A stretch of 64,000 nt of DNA, from contig NZ_JAALXT010000007.1 in the NCBI RefSeq assembly GCF_011634775.1, forward strand, positions 1 through 64,000, in the 5' to 3' direction. Numbering within the stretch: the stretch's first letter is position 1; every line of letters starts with the position of its first letter. The position numbers were made by a program, and so were the translations under genes. This document shows positions 27,822 to 39,700 of this stretch, piece by piece. Under the pieces are notes generated by a model. It saw only the letters and a list, made by a program, of their open reading frames with translations, had not been told where the DNA came from and searched no databases. Source of the stretch: Thalassoroseus pseudoceratinae. GTDB taxonomy: Bacteria; Planctomycetota; Planctomycetia; Planctomycetales; Planctomycetaceae.

Positions 27822-29393
27822 TCATCGACTGCGGGGCAAAGGCGGAGCATCATACACTTGGCGTAAGCGATTGAACTCTGCAACGAGCGATTCCCGTATG
27901 GGGCGGTAAGTCGGATCGGCGTGAACGCTCTTCATTTCGTGTGGGTCGCGTTCAAGATCAAACAGATTCCACTTGTCAGTCTGTGGAAAGTAGATGAGCT
28001 TATGAGTTTGCGTACGCACGCCGAAATGCTGGGGAACCGCATGTTCCCCTAGTTCGTAATAGGTGTAGTAAAGCGATTGACGCCATTCCTTGGCGGAACC
28101 ATCGAGTATTGGCACCAGTGAGCGACCTTGCACTTCCGATGGAGTTTTAAGTTCTGCTATCTCAAGAAATGTGGGAGCATAGTCAATATTTTGAATCAAC
28201 TCTGTCGGTCGCGAACCGTTCTTCACAACACCGGGCCAACGAATCAAGAACGGCATGCGGAACGATTCCTCAAACATCCAGCGTTTGTCGTACCAGCCGT
28301 GCTCTCCCAGGAAAAAACCTTGATCGGATGAGTAAATCACGACGGTGTTATCGGTGAGATTGTTCTCGTCGAGATACTGGAGCATCCGTCCTACACTCTC
28401 ATCGACCGCTTTGACAGTGCTCAGATAGTTCCGCATATACCGCTGATACTTCCACCGAACAACATCCGAATGTGATAGCTTCCCGGCGGCATAGTCTTTT
28501 AGAAATTTCTGATTTCGGGGTCCAAAGTAGGCGTCCCAAGTCTTCTTTTGAGCTGCGGTCATCCGGTTGTATTCCGGTGTGCCGTAGCGGTCCGGTTTTG
28601 GTAGCGTGATATTGCCTCGTTCGTCCTTGCGGACTTTGGCGTCGTAGGCCCAATCAAAGTGGCGGTCGATTTCCATCTCGTTTTGGGCGAGTGTCGGACT
28701 GCGATTCGCATAGTCATCAAAGAGATTGGCCGGTTCAGGGATCGTTACATCATCGAACGCCCCTAAATGTCGGAGAGCTGGTGAAAAAGTCCGATGCGGC
28801 GCCTTGTGCTGACACATCAAGAAAAACGGCTTTGAAGTATCGCGGTGACTTAGCCAACCCAGAGCTTTTTCCGTTGTAAGATCCGTGGCGTATCCTTCAA
28901 ATCGCTTGCGTTTCCCACCCTTCTGAATGAAGACGGGATTATAATAGTTGCCCTGGCCTGGCAGGATTTCCCAATAATCAAAGCCGACAGGATCTGAGTT
29001 CAAGTGCCACTTGCCAATCACGGCCGTGTTATAGCCGCCTTGTTGTAACTCTTTGGCAACTGTCCATTGATGGGGATCAAACCGGTTTCCGTTCCGCATG
29101 AAACCATTCTTGTGGCTATGTTTGCCTGTCAAAATCGTGGCACGTGAGGGACCACAAATCGAGTTGCCACAGAACGAGTTGAGGAAGACAGCACCTTCCT
29201 GGGCGAGCCGATCGATGTTCGGCGTTGGTGCGATTTTGGCAAGTCGACCCTGATAAGCTGAGATCGCATTGAGCGCATGATCATCCGAGAAAAGAAACAG
29301 GATATTTGGCCGCTGCTGTTCGCCGTTCGCTATGGATTGGAAAGAAACAGCAAGAACAATTCCTGCGACGCATTGAAAAAACGATCGCTTCAT
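27822..29393 (-). CDS. Secreted type I sulfatase
   Basis: A 523-residue sulfatase. I start at the ATG at 29393, which gives a normal signal peptide (M-K-R-S-F-F); a TTG five codons upstream has no ribosome site. F-L-F-S-D-D-H gives the metal-binding aspartates, and C-G-P-S-R (Cys80 to Arg84) is the formylglycine motif. G-K-W-H-L-N and the later S-D-Q-G-F-F-L-G-E-H-G-W-Y-D-K-R fit the sulfatase S1 enzymes that resemble iduronate-2-sulfatase. Length is normal for the family. It belongs to the minus-strand run of exported genes. The likely role is removal of sulfate from a marine or host-type polysaccharide. Confidence 0.93.
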   Translation of the reverse strand: MKRSFFQCVAGIVLAVSFQSIANGEQQRPNILFLFSDDHALNAISAYQGRLAKIAPTPNIDRLAQEGAVFLNSFCGNSICGPSRATILTGKHSHKNGFMRNGNRFDPHQWTVAKELQQGGYNTAVIGKWHLNSDPVGFDYWEILPGQGNYYNPVFIQKGGKRKRFEGYATDLTTEKALGWLSHRDTSKPFFLMCQHKAPHRTFSPALRHLGAFDDVTIPEPANLFDDYANRSPTLAQNEMEIDRHFDWAYDAKVRKDERGNITLPKPDRYGTPEYNRMTAAQKKTWDAYFGPRNQKFLKDYAAGKLSHSDVVRWKYQRYMRNYLSTVKAVDESVGRMLQYLDENNLTDNTVVIYSSDQGFFLGEHGWYDKRWMFEESFRMPFLIRWPGVVKNGSRPTELIQNIDYAPTFLEIAELKTPSEVQGRSLVPILDGSAKEWRQSLYYTYYELGEHAVPQHFGVRTQTHKLIYFPQTDKWNLFDLERDPHEMKSVHADPTYRPIRESLVAEFNRLRQVYDAPPLPRSR

Positions 29394-29541
29394 AATCAAT
29401 CTTTGCAAATCGAAGGGAAGACCGTGCGTTGATCGAGTCCGAAGACTGACAACCTAGCCATTGGCTCGCCAAGATGTGGAGTCTCGGAAACTACTGGACC
29501 ACACGGTCGATTTTCTCAATCCCGGAAGTTTGAACGAGAAG

Positions 29542-30897
29542 TCACGCAAACAGCTCTTGAACGACTTGACCACCTTCTGGACCCGTGAGGCGGTGGTCGC
29601 GACCGGCATGCCAATAGGTAAGGTCATTTGCGGGCAGTCCGAGGGCGTGCAGAATTGTTGCGTGCAAATCACGAAAATGGACTTTTCCTTCCACGGCACG
29701 GGAGCCCGTCTGGTCCGTCTTGCCGTGAGTGTAGCCCGCTTTCACCTTCGCTCCCGCCAACCAAAATGTAAAGCCACGTGAGTTGTGACCAGTGGCGTCT
29801 TTGTCTTTGTCGGGACTGAGACCGGGCCGCCCGAATTCCCCACCCCAAACGACGAGGGTGTCGTCCAACATCCCGCGAACTTTCAGATCATCGAGCAGAG
29901 CGGCGATGGGGGCGTCAGTCGCTTCACAGTTCGCTTTCAGGTCTCGGCGATGATTTTTGTGCTGGTCCCAACTCCCATGATTCACTTCAATGAACCGGAC
30001 TCCCGCTTCCGCGAAACGCCGCGCCAACAGACATTGCCGCCCGAAGTCGCTCGGTTTGCAAGTGCCGATTTGCTTGTTGTTCTTGCCGACCCGATAACGT
30101 TCCAGTGTTTCAGCCGTTTCTGAGCTGAGATCGAGAAGATCAGGAGCCGACATCTGCATCCGAAATCCCAGTTCCATCGATTCGATCACGCTTTCCAACT
30201 GCTTGTCATTGGCCCGCATTTCCCGGTGACGACGGTTCATCATCTGCACGAAATCGAGCTGTTTTTCTTTCGACGAAATTGGCAGGTGTCGACCCGAGAT
30301 ATCGCTGATGGTTGCCTGCGACATATCCTCCCCGTTCACGCCAATCGGAGTGCCGTTATAGATTGTCGGTAGGAATGCACTCGAATAGATCGACGCTTTA
30401 CTCGTATTGAAGCTGATGAAACCCGGCAGATTCTGGTTTTCCGTACCCAAACCGTAGCTGACCCACGAGCCAAGGCTGGGGCGTTCCCGTAACCGATCAC
30501 CAGTGTGTAATTGCAAAAACGACTGCGCGTGAATTGTTGTGTCCGCGTGCATCCCGTTGATTACGCAGAGGTCGTCGGCATGGCGACTCAGATTTGGCAG
30601 CAATTCGGAAATCCAAAGTCCACTCTCCCCGTGTTGGTCGAAGGAGAAGACCGAACCGGGGTGTGGTGATTTGCCGGACTGTGGTTTGTAGTCGAAGGTA
30701 TCGAGATGAGCTGGTCCACCACTCATACAGAGAAAAATGACTCGCTTGGCTCGTGCTGGAAAGGCCGGAGTCTTCGCGGCTAAGTTTTCTTTGCGTGCCG
30801 AGCCAGCCGCCTGTGTCTGACCGCACAGAGCCTGCAAAGCGAGATACCCAAAGCCACAAGAGGTGGCTTGCAACATGTCTCGTCGTGAATGCATCAT
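29542..30897 (-). CDS. Tat-exported DUF1501 protein
   Basis: A 451-residue DUF1501 protein. The ATG at 30897 is preferred because AAGAGAGAG lies six bases before it and the protein then starts M-M-H-S-R-R-D-M-L, a twin-arginine signal. Internal landmarks are [24 protein letters not shown] and V-W-G-G-E-F-G-R-P. It follows the DUF1549/DUF1553 gene by 76 bases, the standard planctomycete pairing, so the two products probably act together outside the cytoplasm. The biochemical activity of the pair is unknown. Confidence 0.92.
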   Translation of the reverse strand: MMHSRRDMLQATSCGFGYLALQALCGQTQAAGSARKENLAAKTPAFPARAKRVIFLCMSGGPAHLDTFDYKPQSGKSPHPGSVFSFDQHGESGLWISELLPNLSRHADDLCVINGMHADTTIHAQSFLQLHTGDRLRERPSLGSWVSYGLGTENQNLPGFISFNTSKASIYSSAFLPTIYNGTPIGVNGEDMSQATISDISGRHLPISSKEKQLDFVQMMNRRHREMRANDKQLESVIESMELGFRMQMSAPDLLDLSSETAETLERYRVGKNNKQIGTCKPSDFGRQCLLARRFAEAGVRFIEVNHGSWDQHKNHRRDLKANCEATDAPIAALLDDLKVRGMLDDTLVVWGGEFGRPGLSPDKDKDATGHNSRGFTFWLAGAKVKAGYTHGKTDQTGSRAVEGKVHFRDLHATILHALGLPANDLTYWHAGRDHRLTGPEGGQVVQELFA

Positions 30898-30973
30898 CGC
30901 TGACTCTCTCTTTTGGATGTCCGTGACTCTCGAAGTGGTCAATCGCGAGCTCGATTTGCTTTGTCGATGTCAG

Positions 30974-33307
30974 TTAATCGACGTAGCGAAACTCGTTCGT
31001 AACCAACAATGCCTGGCAGAAGCTACTCCAGGCGTCAAGGCGATTTTGAGTTTCAGTCAAGGTGAAATCAACGAGCTTCTCCGCCTGTTTCAACTCTTCA
31101 GGAGAGGCGTCTCGCTGCAACACCTGCTGGTAGGCGTGTTGAATTCGTTGTGTCGGAGTGTGTTCTTCTTGCATCAAACGGTTCGCCAATTGTTCGGCTT
31201 GTTCAATGACGAACGGATTATTGAAAAGATACAACGCTTGACCTGGGACCGTGCTTTGATCTCGTTGACCAGTCACCGCACGAAAGTCGGGGAGATTAAA
31301 AGCGGCCAGGGACGGGGGAGGCGAATTTCGTAGATAACATAGATAAACGCTGCGGTGCCGACTTGGTTGATGAAGACTACCAGACAAGTTGATCAAAATG
31401 TCTCGATGGCGAATCAGCGATCCGGACGGCGGTGCGAGATCAAGTTGTCCGCTAACGGCGAGCATGCTATCCCGTAACGATTCGGCGTCGAGTCGCCTGC
31501 GATCGTGTCGGCCGAGCAATAAGTTCTCCTCATCCTCCAGCATGAGTGTCTCGTTGACCTGACTTCCAAGTCGATACGTTCGGCTCATGACGATCTCACG
31601 AACAAGACTTTTGATTGACCATCCAGCATCCTGAAATCGAATAGCTAGGTGATCGAGTAGTAGAGGATGAGTCGGCCGGGCACCGTATTTACCGAAGTCG
31701 TCCGGAGTCCTCACAATCCCCTCACCAAACAGATATTGCCAAATCCGGTTGACCATGACCCGAGCGGTGAGTGGGTGGTTCGGATGGGTGATCCACTGAG
31801 CCAATTGCAGTCGGCCGCTTGAGGCAGCATTGACTTTCAACGCCTCGGCTCCGTCAAAATTCAAGGCTTTCAGAAAGCCGCGAGGTACAGGCTTTCCGAG
31901 TTTGCGGGAATCACCATTGATATTAAGCTTGCAGTCGGCTGGCTTTTTTGCATCGCGAACGCCCATCGCCAGCGGAGTGCCAGGTTCCCACTTCGACTTC
32001 GGAATGGGCTTCGGCTTGCCAGTGTTCGACTCCAAAACCAAAACCGTTTCAACGAACCCCTCGGGCGGTGGAACTTTCTCAGCTGTCTTAAGGACGTGAA
32101 GATCGGTTGGCGGTGCGGTCAGTTTTTCATGTCCAGCGACTCCCCACAGCGTTTCCGTACTCGTAAACAAACCTGCAAGAGCGTAATAGTCCCGCGTTGG
32201 AACGGGATCGAACTTATGGTCGTGACATCGTGCGCAGGCAACGCTCAGCCCCATGACTCCTCGAGTGACGACGTCAATCTGATCGGCCACCACGTCCATG
32301 GCAAAGTTGTTGTTCATCGCCTTTGCCGGCTTGGCTGTCATGGCCAAGAAACCCGTTGCCACAAGATATCGATCTCGTTGCTGCGCGTTGTCGACCGGAA
32401 GTAAATCGCCGGCAATCTGTTCCATGAGAAACTGGTCATACGGGCGATCCTCGTTGAAGGCTTGGATGACATAATCTCGGTACCTCCAAGCGTGAGGAAA
32501 TGTTGGGTTTCGCCCTAGGCCGTCGTTCCCGTTCGACTCCCCGTACCGAGCCACATCAAGCCAATATCGCCCCCATCGTTCGCCGAATTGCGGCCGAGAC
32601 AGCAAGTCGTCAACCAAGCGTTCGTAAGCCAACTCACCTTCCCGCTCGTAAGCGGAAACAAAGTCTCTGACCTCGGTATAATTTGGTGGCAGGCCGATCA
32701 GGTCGTAATAGACTCTGCGAATCAAGGCTTGTGGAGTCGCATCCGAGACGGGCGTCAAACCCGCTTGTTCCAATCGTGAGAGAATGAAAGAATCGATTTC
32801 ATTTCGAGGCCATGAAGAATTTTCAACGGCGGGTTTGGATGCATTCACGACGGGTTGCAGTGACCAAAGCTCTGATGGAATCGCTTCCTGTTGCTTCGCA
32901 GCGGGCTCAGCCTTGCTGACACGAGGATCAGGAGCATTTCGCGTGACCCACTCGCTGAAGTCGTGCACGATTGTTTTGGGTAACGGAGTCTCGGGCGGCA
33001 TCTCCGTCCCGTCGTATCGCAATGCTTGAATCAGCAGTGAGTCATCAGGCCGACCGGGCACAATCGCCGCGCCAGATTGTCCGCCAGTCCGCAATCCCTC
33101 TCGTGTATCGAGTCTGAGATTGCCACCCAATTCTTTGGCGTCGGCGGAATGACATTGATAACAATGTTTGACGAGGACCGGACGGATTTTCTTCTCAAAG
33201 AAATCCCGATCCGCCGGAGAAATGTCCGCCGCAGTGGCATCGGTTGCAAAGCAAACGCAATGCAATAGTGTCAACAGGGGAAGCGTGAACTTTCGGAAAC
33301 GGTGCAC
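30974..33307 (-). CDS. Cytochrome-like PSCyt1 / DUF1549 / DUF1553 secreted protein
   Basis: A 777-residue planctomycete-type protein starting at a GTG. After a signal peptide (about 1-27) comes the PSCyt1 domain with K-H-C-Y-Q-C-H-S, i.e. a CxxCH heme-binding site (Cys49, Cys52, His53). Next is DUF1549 (about 165-380; [10 protein letters not shown], then R-Y-G-E-S-N-G-N-D and [10 protein letters not shown]), and then DUF1553 (about 510-740; [14 protein letters not shown]). A second C-A-R-C-H motif inside DUF1549 could bind another heme. Such proteins are abundant in planctomycetes and linked by context to polymer degradation; the reaction is not known. It heads the run of exported genes. Confidence 0.92.
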   Translation of the reverse strand: MHRFRKFTLPLLTLLHCVCFATDATAADISPADRDFFEKKIRPVLVKHCYQCHSADAKELGGNLRLDTREGLRTGGQSGAAIVPGRPDDSLLIQALRYDGTEMPPETPLPKTIVHDFSEWVTRNAPDPRVSKAEPAAKQQEAIPSELWSLQPVVNASKPAVENSSWPRNEIDSFILSRLEQAGLTPVSDATPQALIRRVYYDLIGLPPNYTEVRDFVSAYEREGELAYERLVDDLLSRPQFGERWGRYWLDVARYGESNGNDGLGRNPTFPHAWRYRDYVIQAFNEDRPYDQFLMEQIAGDLLPVDNAQQRDRYLVATGFLAMTAKPAKAMNNNFAMDVVADQIDVVTRGVMGLSVACARCHDHKFDPVPTRDYYALAGLFTSTETLWGVAGHEKLTAPPTDLHVLKTAEKVPPPEGFVETVLVLESNTGKPKPIPKSKWEPGTPLAMGVRDAKKPADCKLNINGDSRKLGKPVPRGFLKALNFDGAEALKVNAASSGRLQLAQWITHPNHPLTARVMVNRIWQYLFGEGIVRTPDDFGKYGARPTHPLLLDHLAIRFQDAGWSIKSLVREIVMSRTYRLGSQVNETLMLEDEENLLLGRHDRRRLDAESLRDSMLAVSGQLDLAPPSGSLIRHRDILINLSGSLHQPSRHRSVYLCYLRNSPPPSLAAFNLPDFRAVTGQRDQSTVPGQALYLFNNPFVIEQAEQLANRLMQEEHTPTQRIQHAYQQVLQRDASPEELKQAEKLVDFTLTETQNRLDAWSSFCQALLVTNEFRYVD

Positions 33308-33677
33308 GGCGGCTGGCTCACGGAAAGAGGAAGGCGAGTTACATAAGGATACGTCAATATGGACTTGGTTTCAATCCGGAACAGCAACTGTCCACGTGTT
33401 CGCCGCTACTGCCGCGGTCGGTCAGGGTCTCAACTTTCAGCAAACGGACCAGATTGGTCGACGAGACGTGTGTGACCGTTGAAATCTCGTTGCCAACGAG
33501 ACCGGCCAAGGAGTCGTGTTTCGTCAGCATTTTGTGCAACTTGAGGTTGAACGGGCTGATCTTCGAGATGCCGAGTTAGGTGATGTGATTCAGACACGCC
33601 GTCGTACATCCGCGGCCTACTTGAGCGTTTTCTGCCGGAATCGCAGCGGTCGAAACGGCTGTAGGTTGATCCCAAAT
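33308..33677. other. Intergenic region, no supported gene
   Basis: Short open frames exist on both strands, but none shows family motifs or a convincing start. This stretch probably carries the promoter for the DUF1549/DUF1553 gene. Confidence 0.45.
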
Positions 33678-33747
33678 ATAAACGCCATCCCAAGGTTTAA
33701 ATTGGCATTTCGTTTCCGAGTGCCTTCAACCTTGGAACGGCGTTTAT
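33678..33747. repeat. Long imperfect inverted repeat downstream of a giant gene
   Basis: Two 20-base arms (ATAAACGCCATCCCAAGGTT and the complement of AACCTTGGAACGGCGTTTAT) match at 18 of 20 positions around a 30-base centre that itself holds a GGCA/TGCC stem. It starts about 34 bases after the stop codon of the minus-strand giant gene. It could be that gene's terminator, but there is no T-run, so a small mobile repeat is also possible. Confidence 0.55.
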
Positions 33748-33780
33748 CGATTTCTAATGCGGGCCTAATGCCCTTTCATC

Positions 33781-36700
33781 CTAGACATAAGCACCCCGGT
33801 TGCGACCGTTGGTTGGGTCCCAGAAGAAGAATTCGTCACCGTCGGCGTCCGCGAAAACATCGTCCCGCAACCGCACGATTTCATCGTACTCGCCATTGAT
33901 CGCCAATGGAGCGACTAAATTGTCGACGATCTGTGGCGGTGTGCTTGGTGCAGTATCGAGCAGGGCAACCCGGTTGATTCCACCGTCATGGTCCCATGCA
34001 AACACGTCATCGATCCCGTTGCCATCGATGTCTCCAATCGCGATGCGATTGTATTCGGAGCCATTGAATGCAAGCGGAGGTAGCGAATTCGTTTGAACGT
34101 CGGCGGTGTCCGATGCCTGACCAGGCGTTGTCGGAGTGAGCGTAACGATGCGGTTTGATCCACTAGCGAGATCGATGAACAGCAACTCGTCCAAACCACC
34201 GGCGACAAATTGGCCAACATAAACTGACTCATATTCTCCATTGATCGTCTCGGGGTTAATCGCGGAATTTTGAACGTTGTTGACATCGGTATCCGATCCC
34301 GGCGTGGCGGTTTCGAGGTGGATCAAACGATTGCGTCCGCTACCGGGTTGGTAGAAGAACAAGTCGTCGGGACCAAGGCCATTGAAGTCACCAACCACGA
34401 CGGTCTCAAAATCATTGCCATTGATGGCGAGATTAGAAACCACGTTCGTTTCAACAGTCCCGACCACGTTGCCCGTTGGCCCGTTCAAATGAATGACTCG
34501 GTTCTGACCTGTTGCCGGGTTCCATAAGAACAAGTCGGTCCCGCCACCTTCGTCGAAGTTTCCAACCACAATTTGGCTGTAATCGTTATTGATGGCGAGC
34601 GGAGCAACAGGATTGTTCTGTTGCGTGCCATCACCAAACACGATTCGGTTCTGCCCTGAAATCGGGTCCCAGAACAACAGATCGTCTTCCGGACCGCCAA
34701 CCCCATCGAAGTTGCCACTGACGGCGAATTGGAAGTTGCCATTGATAAACGGATTCGCGATGGGTTGATCGACAATTTGCCCTGAGCCGGTCGCGATATC
34801 GTCGTTCACAATCGTGCCGATTCCTTGGCTGTCACTGAGACTGACGCTTTGACCGCTCGCTTGCAGATTCGACAGGTCGACGAAGAATTGCTCGTCGTCT
34901 TCGACCGTCATGTCGGCTGTGATCGCCACGACAATGGTTGCGGATGTTTGACCATCTGGAATCGTCACACTGCCACTCGTTGGCGTGTAATCGCTGGCAT
35001 CGGCGGAGTCGGGAGTGGTCGTGAAATCGACGGTCACGTCGCTGCTGACCGGTTGAGTCAGAGAGACCGTGAACGTCATCGAACCGGCATCTTCATCTTG
35101 GGTCACATCGTCGATCGACACGGTCGCCGAATCGTTGTCAGTGATCGTTCCCGTGCCCTGGCCATCGTCAATCGTCACATCCCGACCGCTCGCTTGCAAA
35201 TTAGACAGGTCAACGAAGAACTGCTCAGTGCCTTCCACAATCATGTCGTCGGTAATCGTGACGGTAATCGTCGCCGATGTCTCACCTTCCGGAATGGTGA
35301 TGCTTCCGCTGGTTGGCGTGTAATCGTTGGCATCAGCGGTGTCGGGAGTGGTCGTGAAATCAAAGGTAACGTCTGTGTCGACGGTTTGACTCAGGGAGAC
35401 GGTGAACGTCATCGTCCCGGCTGCTTCATCAGCGCTCACGTCATCGATCGACAGGGTGGCCGTTTCGTCGTTAAGAATCGTCCCAACGCCCTGCCCGTCG
35501 TCAATCGTCACGTCCCGACCGCTTGCCTGGACGTTGGCAAGATCGACGAAGAAGGTTTCGTCCGCTTCGACTATCGCATCGGCTGTAACACTGACCGTGA
35601 TCGTGGCCGACGTTTGACCAGCCGGGAACGTCAGCGTGCCGCTCGTCGGGGTATAGTCGGTCGAATCGGCGGAGTCTGGGTTGGTTGTGTAATCAACCGT
35701 AACATCGACATCGACCGGTTGACTGAGCGTGACCGTGAACGTCATCGTTCCCGCGTCTTCATCTTGCGTCACATCGTCAATCGAAAACGTTGCCGCATCG
35801 TCATTCGTGATCGTCGCGGTACCAAAGCTGTCGTCAATCGTCGCTCCGTTGGCATTTGACAGCTGTGCTATGAACTGCTCATCCAACTCGACAACTTGGT
35901 CTGTCGTTAGCGTGACCGCGAAGGTTTTTTCGGTTTCTCCAGGAGCGAAACTCAGGGACTGTGAAGCGAAGGTGAAGTCACTGCCCTGTTGAGCCGTTCC
36001 GTCGGTGGTGATGACGTCGACGGTTACCGTTTGGATGCTTTGCGATGACAAGCTCACGGTGAACGTCGCCATGCCAGTGTCTTCGTCGACGGTCACATCG
36101 TCGATGGAAAGCGTCGGTGGATTGGCATCGTTAAGGTTCTCAATGCCTGTGAACGCAACCTCCTGATTCATCATGTCGTCTGGAGTCAGCGTGCCGCTTC
36201 CAGCACCGGTCACATCGAGCGTACTTGAACCATTGTAGTTCAGAGAATCGCCGGGGCTGATGCTCGGTTCGTTGCCGTTGATCGTGATGTCGGGACCGAC
36301 TGCGTCGGTTGGACTGATGTTAAAGGTGTCGCCACCTGTGCCACCGTTAAGTTCGTAAACGCTAGTGTCGGAGCCGGTGGTTGCTAGTAGGTCGATTGTG
36401 TCTTGACCGTTGCCACCGTCGACTGTCACGTCGGCATCAAGCAGACCGTCGAGTGCTTCGAGGGTCATGTTGTCATTCCCACCACCCAAAGCAACCGTCA
36501 ACGAGTTCGTCGGGTTCGAAAATTCGACCGGCAACCCGCTGCCAGGACCGACTAACAAACTTTCGTTGTCAGAATCGTCACTGTCATCGGAAAGCGTCAC
36601 ATTGTCTTCCGCGACACCGAACGTGAAGATGCGATCCTCCGCAGTTAGCGTATCGAGAATCGGTTCTTCGATGGCGGAGTAAGTCACGCTGCTTGCCGGG

Positions 36701-39700
36701 TCGCCAGTTCCCGGATCGATCACGACTTGTCCGGATGACACGCTTGTGAAGATGTGCTCAACACTCGTGACATCGGTACCATTGCTCTGCAGCAAGAGTT
36801 GATCATCGTCGCTGACGCCATTGCCGTCAAAGTCGACTCCGCCGCTTGGGAGCGGATTGCCGAACTCGTAGTTAATCAACGCGGTGTCGTCGTCGTTGGA
36901 ACCGACCAAACTGATTGAGTTCACGTCGGCTCGGGGTTGATCGAACACGACCACACCATTGACGAGCACTTGGACGTCGAGTGCATTCATGGGGTCAATG
37001 CGAACTTCGAACATATCCGCGACGCCGTCTTCGTCGGCAGAAATCGTGATGTTATTGTTGTCGGTGGTCACGTTGCCAGCGTCGACGGTTTCGATGCCAT
37101 TGAACATCACGTCCATAAACCCGGCTTGCGAAATGGAACCGCTGTCGTCGTCGGTGAACATCACCGTGCCATCGCCCTCATAATTCAACGTGTCCCCCGG
37201 GATCACGTCATCGGGGTCGTCTCCGTTGATTGTCAACGTTGTCGAATTCGTCGGTGCGACATCGAACGTATCGGTTCCGTCGCTGCCGTTGATTGTGAAA
37301 TTGGCAACGTTGGTGTAGCTGATCGTTTGCAGATTCGTCGACGAGAAATCGGTTTCGTTAACGTCGGTTCCGTCGGCATCATCGGAAAGTGTGACGTTCA
37401 AATTGGTGACGTTCTGGATGTCGCCACCGACGGTGTTGGACTCGATGAGGAGATCAATGAGGTTCAGCGTTGTGATGCTATCGGCTGTTAATCCAGTTGC
37501 CGACAGAGTCAGTCCCAAGTCCTGAACAGTGACTTCCGACGGGCTGAGGATGTCGATTCCGGTCGCGCCAAGCCCGTTGATCGTCACGTCGCTGGGGTCG
37601 CCACTCGCACCACGGAGCGTGAAGTCGGTGAAGGTGGGGAAGTCGATCGTCACTTGCTCGTCGTAAGTCCCATTATGCAGGATGACTTCACCGCTCGGAC
37701 CGGTCACAAGATCAAACGCTTCTTCGATTCGGCCCATCGCATCGAGTTGCATGCCCAACGATGTCACGTGCAGAGTTGACGTGTCGGCTTGGAAACCGTC
37801 AACGGGGTTCATGTTGGCATCGCCACCGTCGAGATATGGCGTGATATCAACCGGCCCATTGATGCCGGCAAAAATCTGGACATCATCGGTGATGCCAAAC
37901 CAGTTCAATTCCGCTTCGATCGGTGTCCCGGTTTGATTATCGATGAAGGTCGTGTTGCCGGAGAGATCGTTCTCATTGACCGTCGCGGTCGACGTGCCGG
38001 TTAGCTGCACGCCGATGTTGTTGCCGGTTATGAAATCATTCGTGATCGTCGCCATCGCGGTGTCGTTGAGTCGCACACCGATGTCGAAACCGCTGATGGT
38101 GTTTGCGCCCCCGGTGGCATCCACGACGGAACCACCGTGGGCATCAATGCCGACTCCCATACCGGCCATCGTGCCGGTGTTCGTCATCGAGTTGCCTTGT
38201 AGGAACGCGGAGTCCGTGTTGTCTTGCAGGAAGAAACCGGTCGCAACTTGCGTCAGCGTGTTGTTCAAAAACTGCGCGGGATCGCCGGTGCTACCAAATC
38301 GGAACTGGAACCCTGTGTTCGCGCCATCGATTTGGTTGTTGTCGTAAATCACCGCCGTGCCCGCTCCACTATTGGAGACCGAAGTCACGCGGAACGCCCG
38401 TTGCAAATTCAACGTGGGATCGTTATTCGGATCGAGGTTGGTGAACGTGTTGTTCGAAACCGTGATATCGCCAGTGACAGTATTCGAGTTTTCCCAAATC
38501 CCGAGAATCGCTTCTGGATCAGCAGACTGAGCATTGAGGACGTTGATCGTGTTTCCGTCAATCAACAGGCCATCGTAGACGGTACCGCTTGTGTTCGATT
38601 GCATTCCAACCGAACTCGCATAGACCGGATTCATTGGATCGGTCGTTGTGTCGCTGACGCCATCGCCAGGGATATCGATTTGGTTCCCCTGAATCGTTTG
38701 ATTTTCACCGAAGGCAAAGTGAATGGCGATGTTTTGCAACGTATCGTCGATCGTATCGGTCGCGAGTCGGATGTAGTTGTTCTGGATGGTCGTGTTTTCA
38801 AATTGGTCGATCGAGCCACCGAAGAACAAGCCAATTCCCAAATCGAAATCGAAGATTTGCAGGTTCGAAATCTCCAACCCGGCATAACTATCCGGAGAGT
38901 TGAAATTCGAAACGAAGACCCCTTCCAAGTTGACGGTGGGCAAGTCGCCTGGTCCTTGGATGGTCGCATCGCCGAGCATATTCGCGGTGATCGTAATGTT
39001 CTCGCGACCGGCAACGAGAAAGACAGTGTAATCATCATCCGTGCCCGTCATGCCATCGCTACCGGCTTCCCAGTCTTCGGCAGCGAACATTTCTGTCCAG
39101 TCAAATGTCCCTTCGAGAATGATCGTTGAACCGGCCCCCGCGGATTGCACCGCGTTGTTGACGCGAGTGTAGTCGTTGTCGACATCCGTTGGAGTGTCGC
39201 CGGTCACACCGGTTGACTGAACCAGAATCGTCAATGCGCCGGTCATCGTCCCTTGGACGGTTTCGATGTCCGAATAATTAATCGTCTCTTGACCGGCTTC
39301 GGTGATGGTGCCACTTCCCAGACCGGTTGGATTGACCATCCCGTTGCCGGTGTATTGCAGCGTGTCACCGGTGGGTGTGCCTGTCGGCGTGCCGCCGTCG
39401 ACGTTGATCGAGATTGGCCCATCGGGTTGGGCAGTGATGGTCAAGATGTCCGCCCCATCTTCACCATTGATATTAATCGTGTCATCGATACCGGCGGGCA
39501 GCGTGCCGAGCGTGAAATCGTCCACTCCGTCACCGGCATTGACGGTGATCGTGCCTGTCAAGCTTGGAGCGTTGAACGAAGTCGTCTCAAAAGTGCCGTT
39601 CACGCTCCGCAGTTGCAGGTCGAAATTCATATCCGGCGATTCTTCGAGAACGAACTCGTCATCGGTCGCCGGAAGATTGAACGTGACATCGTCACCGAAA

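Noticed and set aside
33354-33693. Two overlapping minus-strand frames between the giant gene and the DUF1549/1553 gene
   Set aside because: Neither has family motifs or a convincing start; both cross the leader region of the next gene.
34825-38347. Long plus-strand open frames opposite the second giant gene
   Set aside because: Same effect as above: antisense of Calx-beta and beta-helix repeats, no start sites and no recognisable domains.
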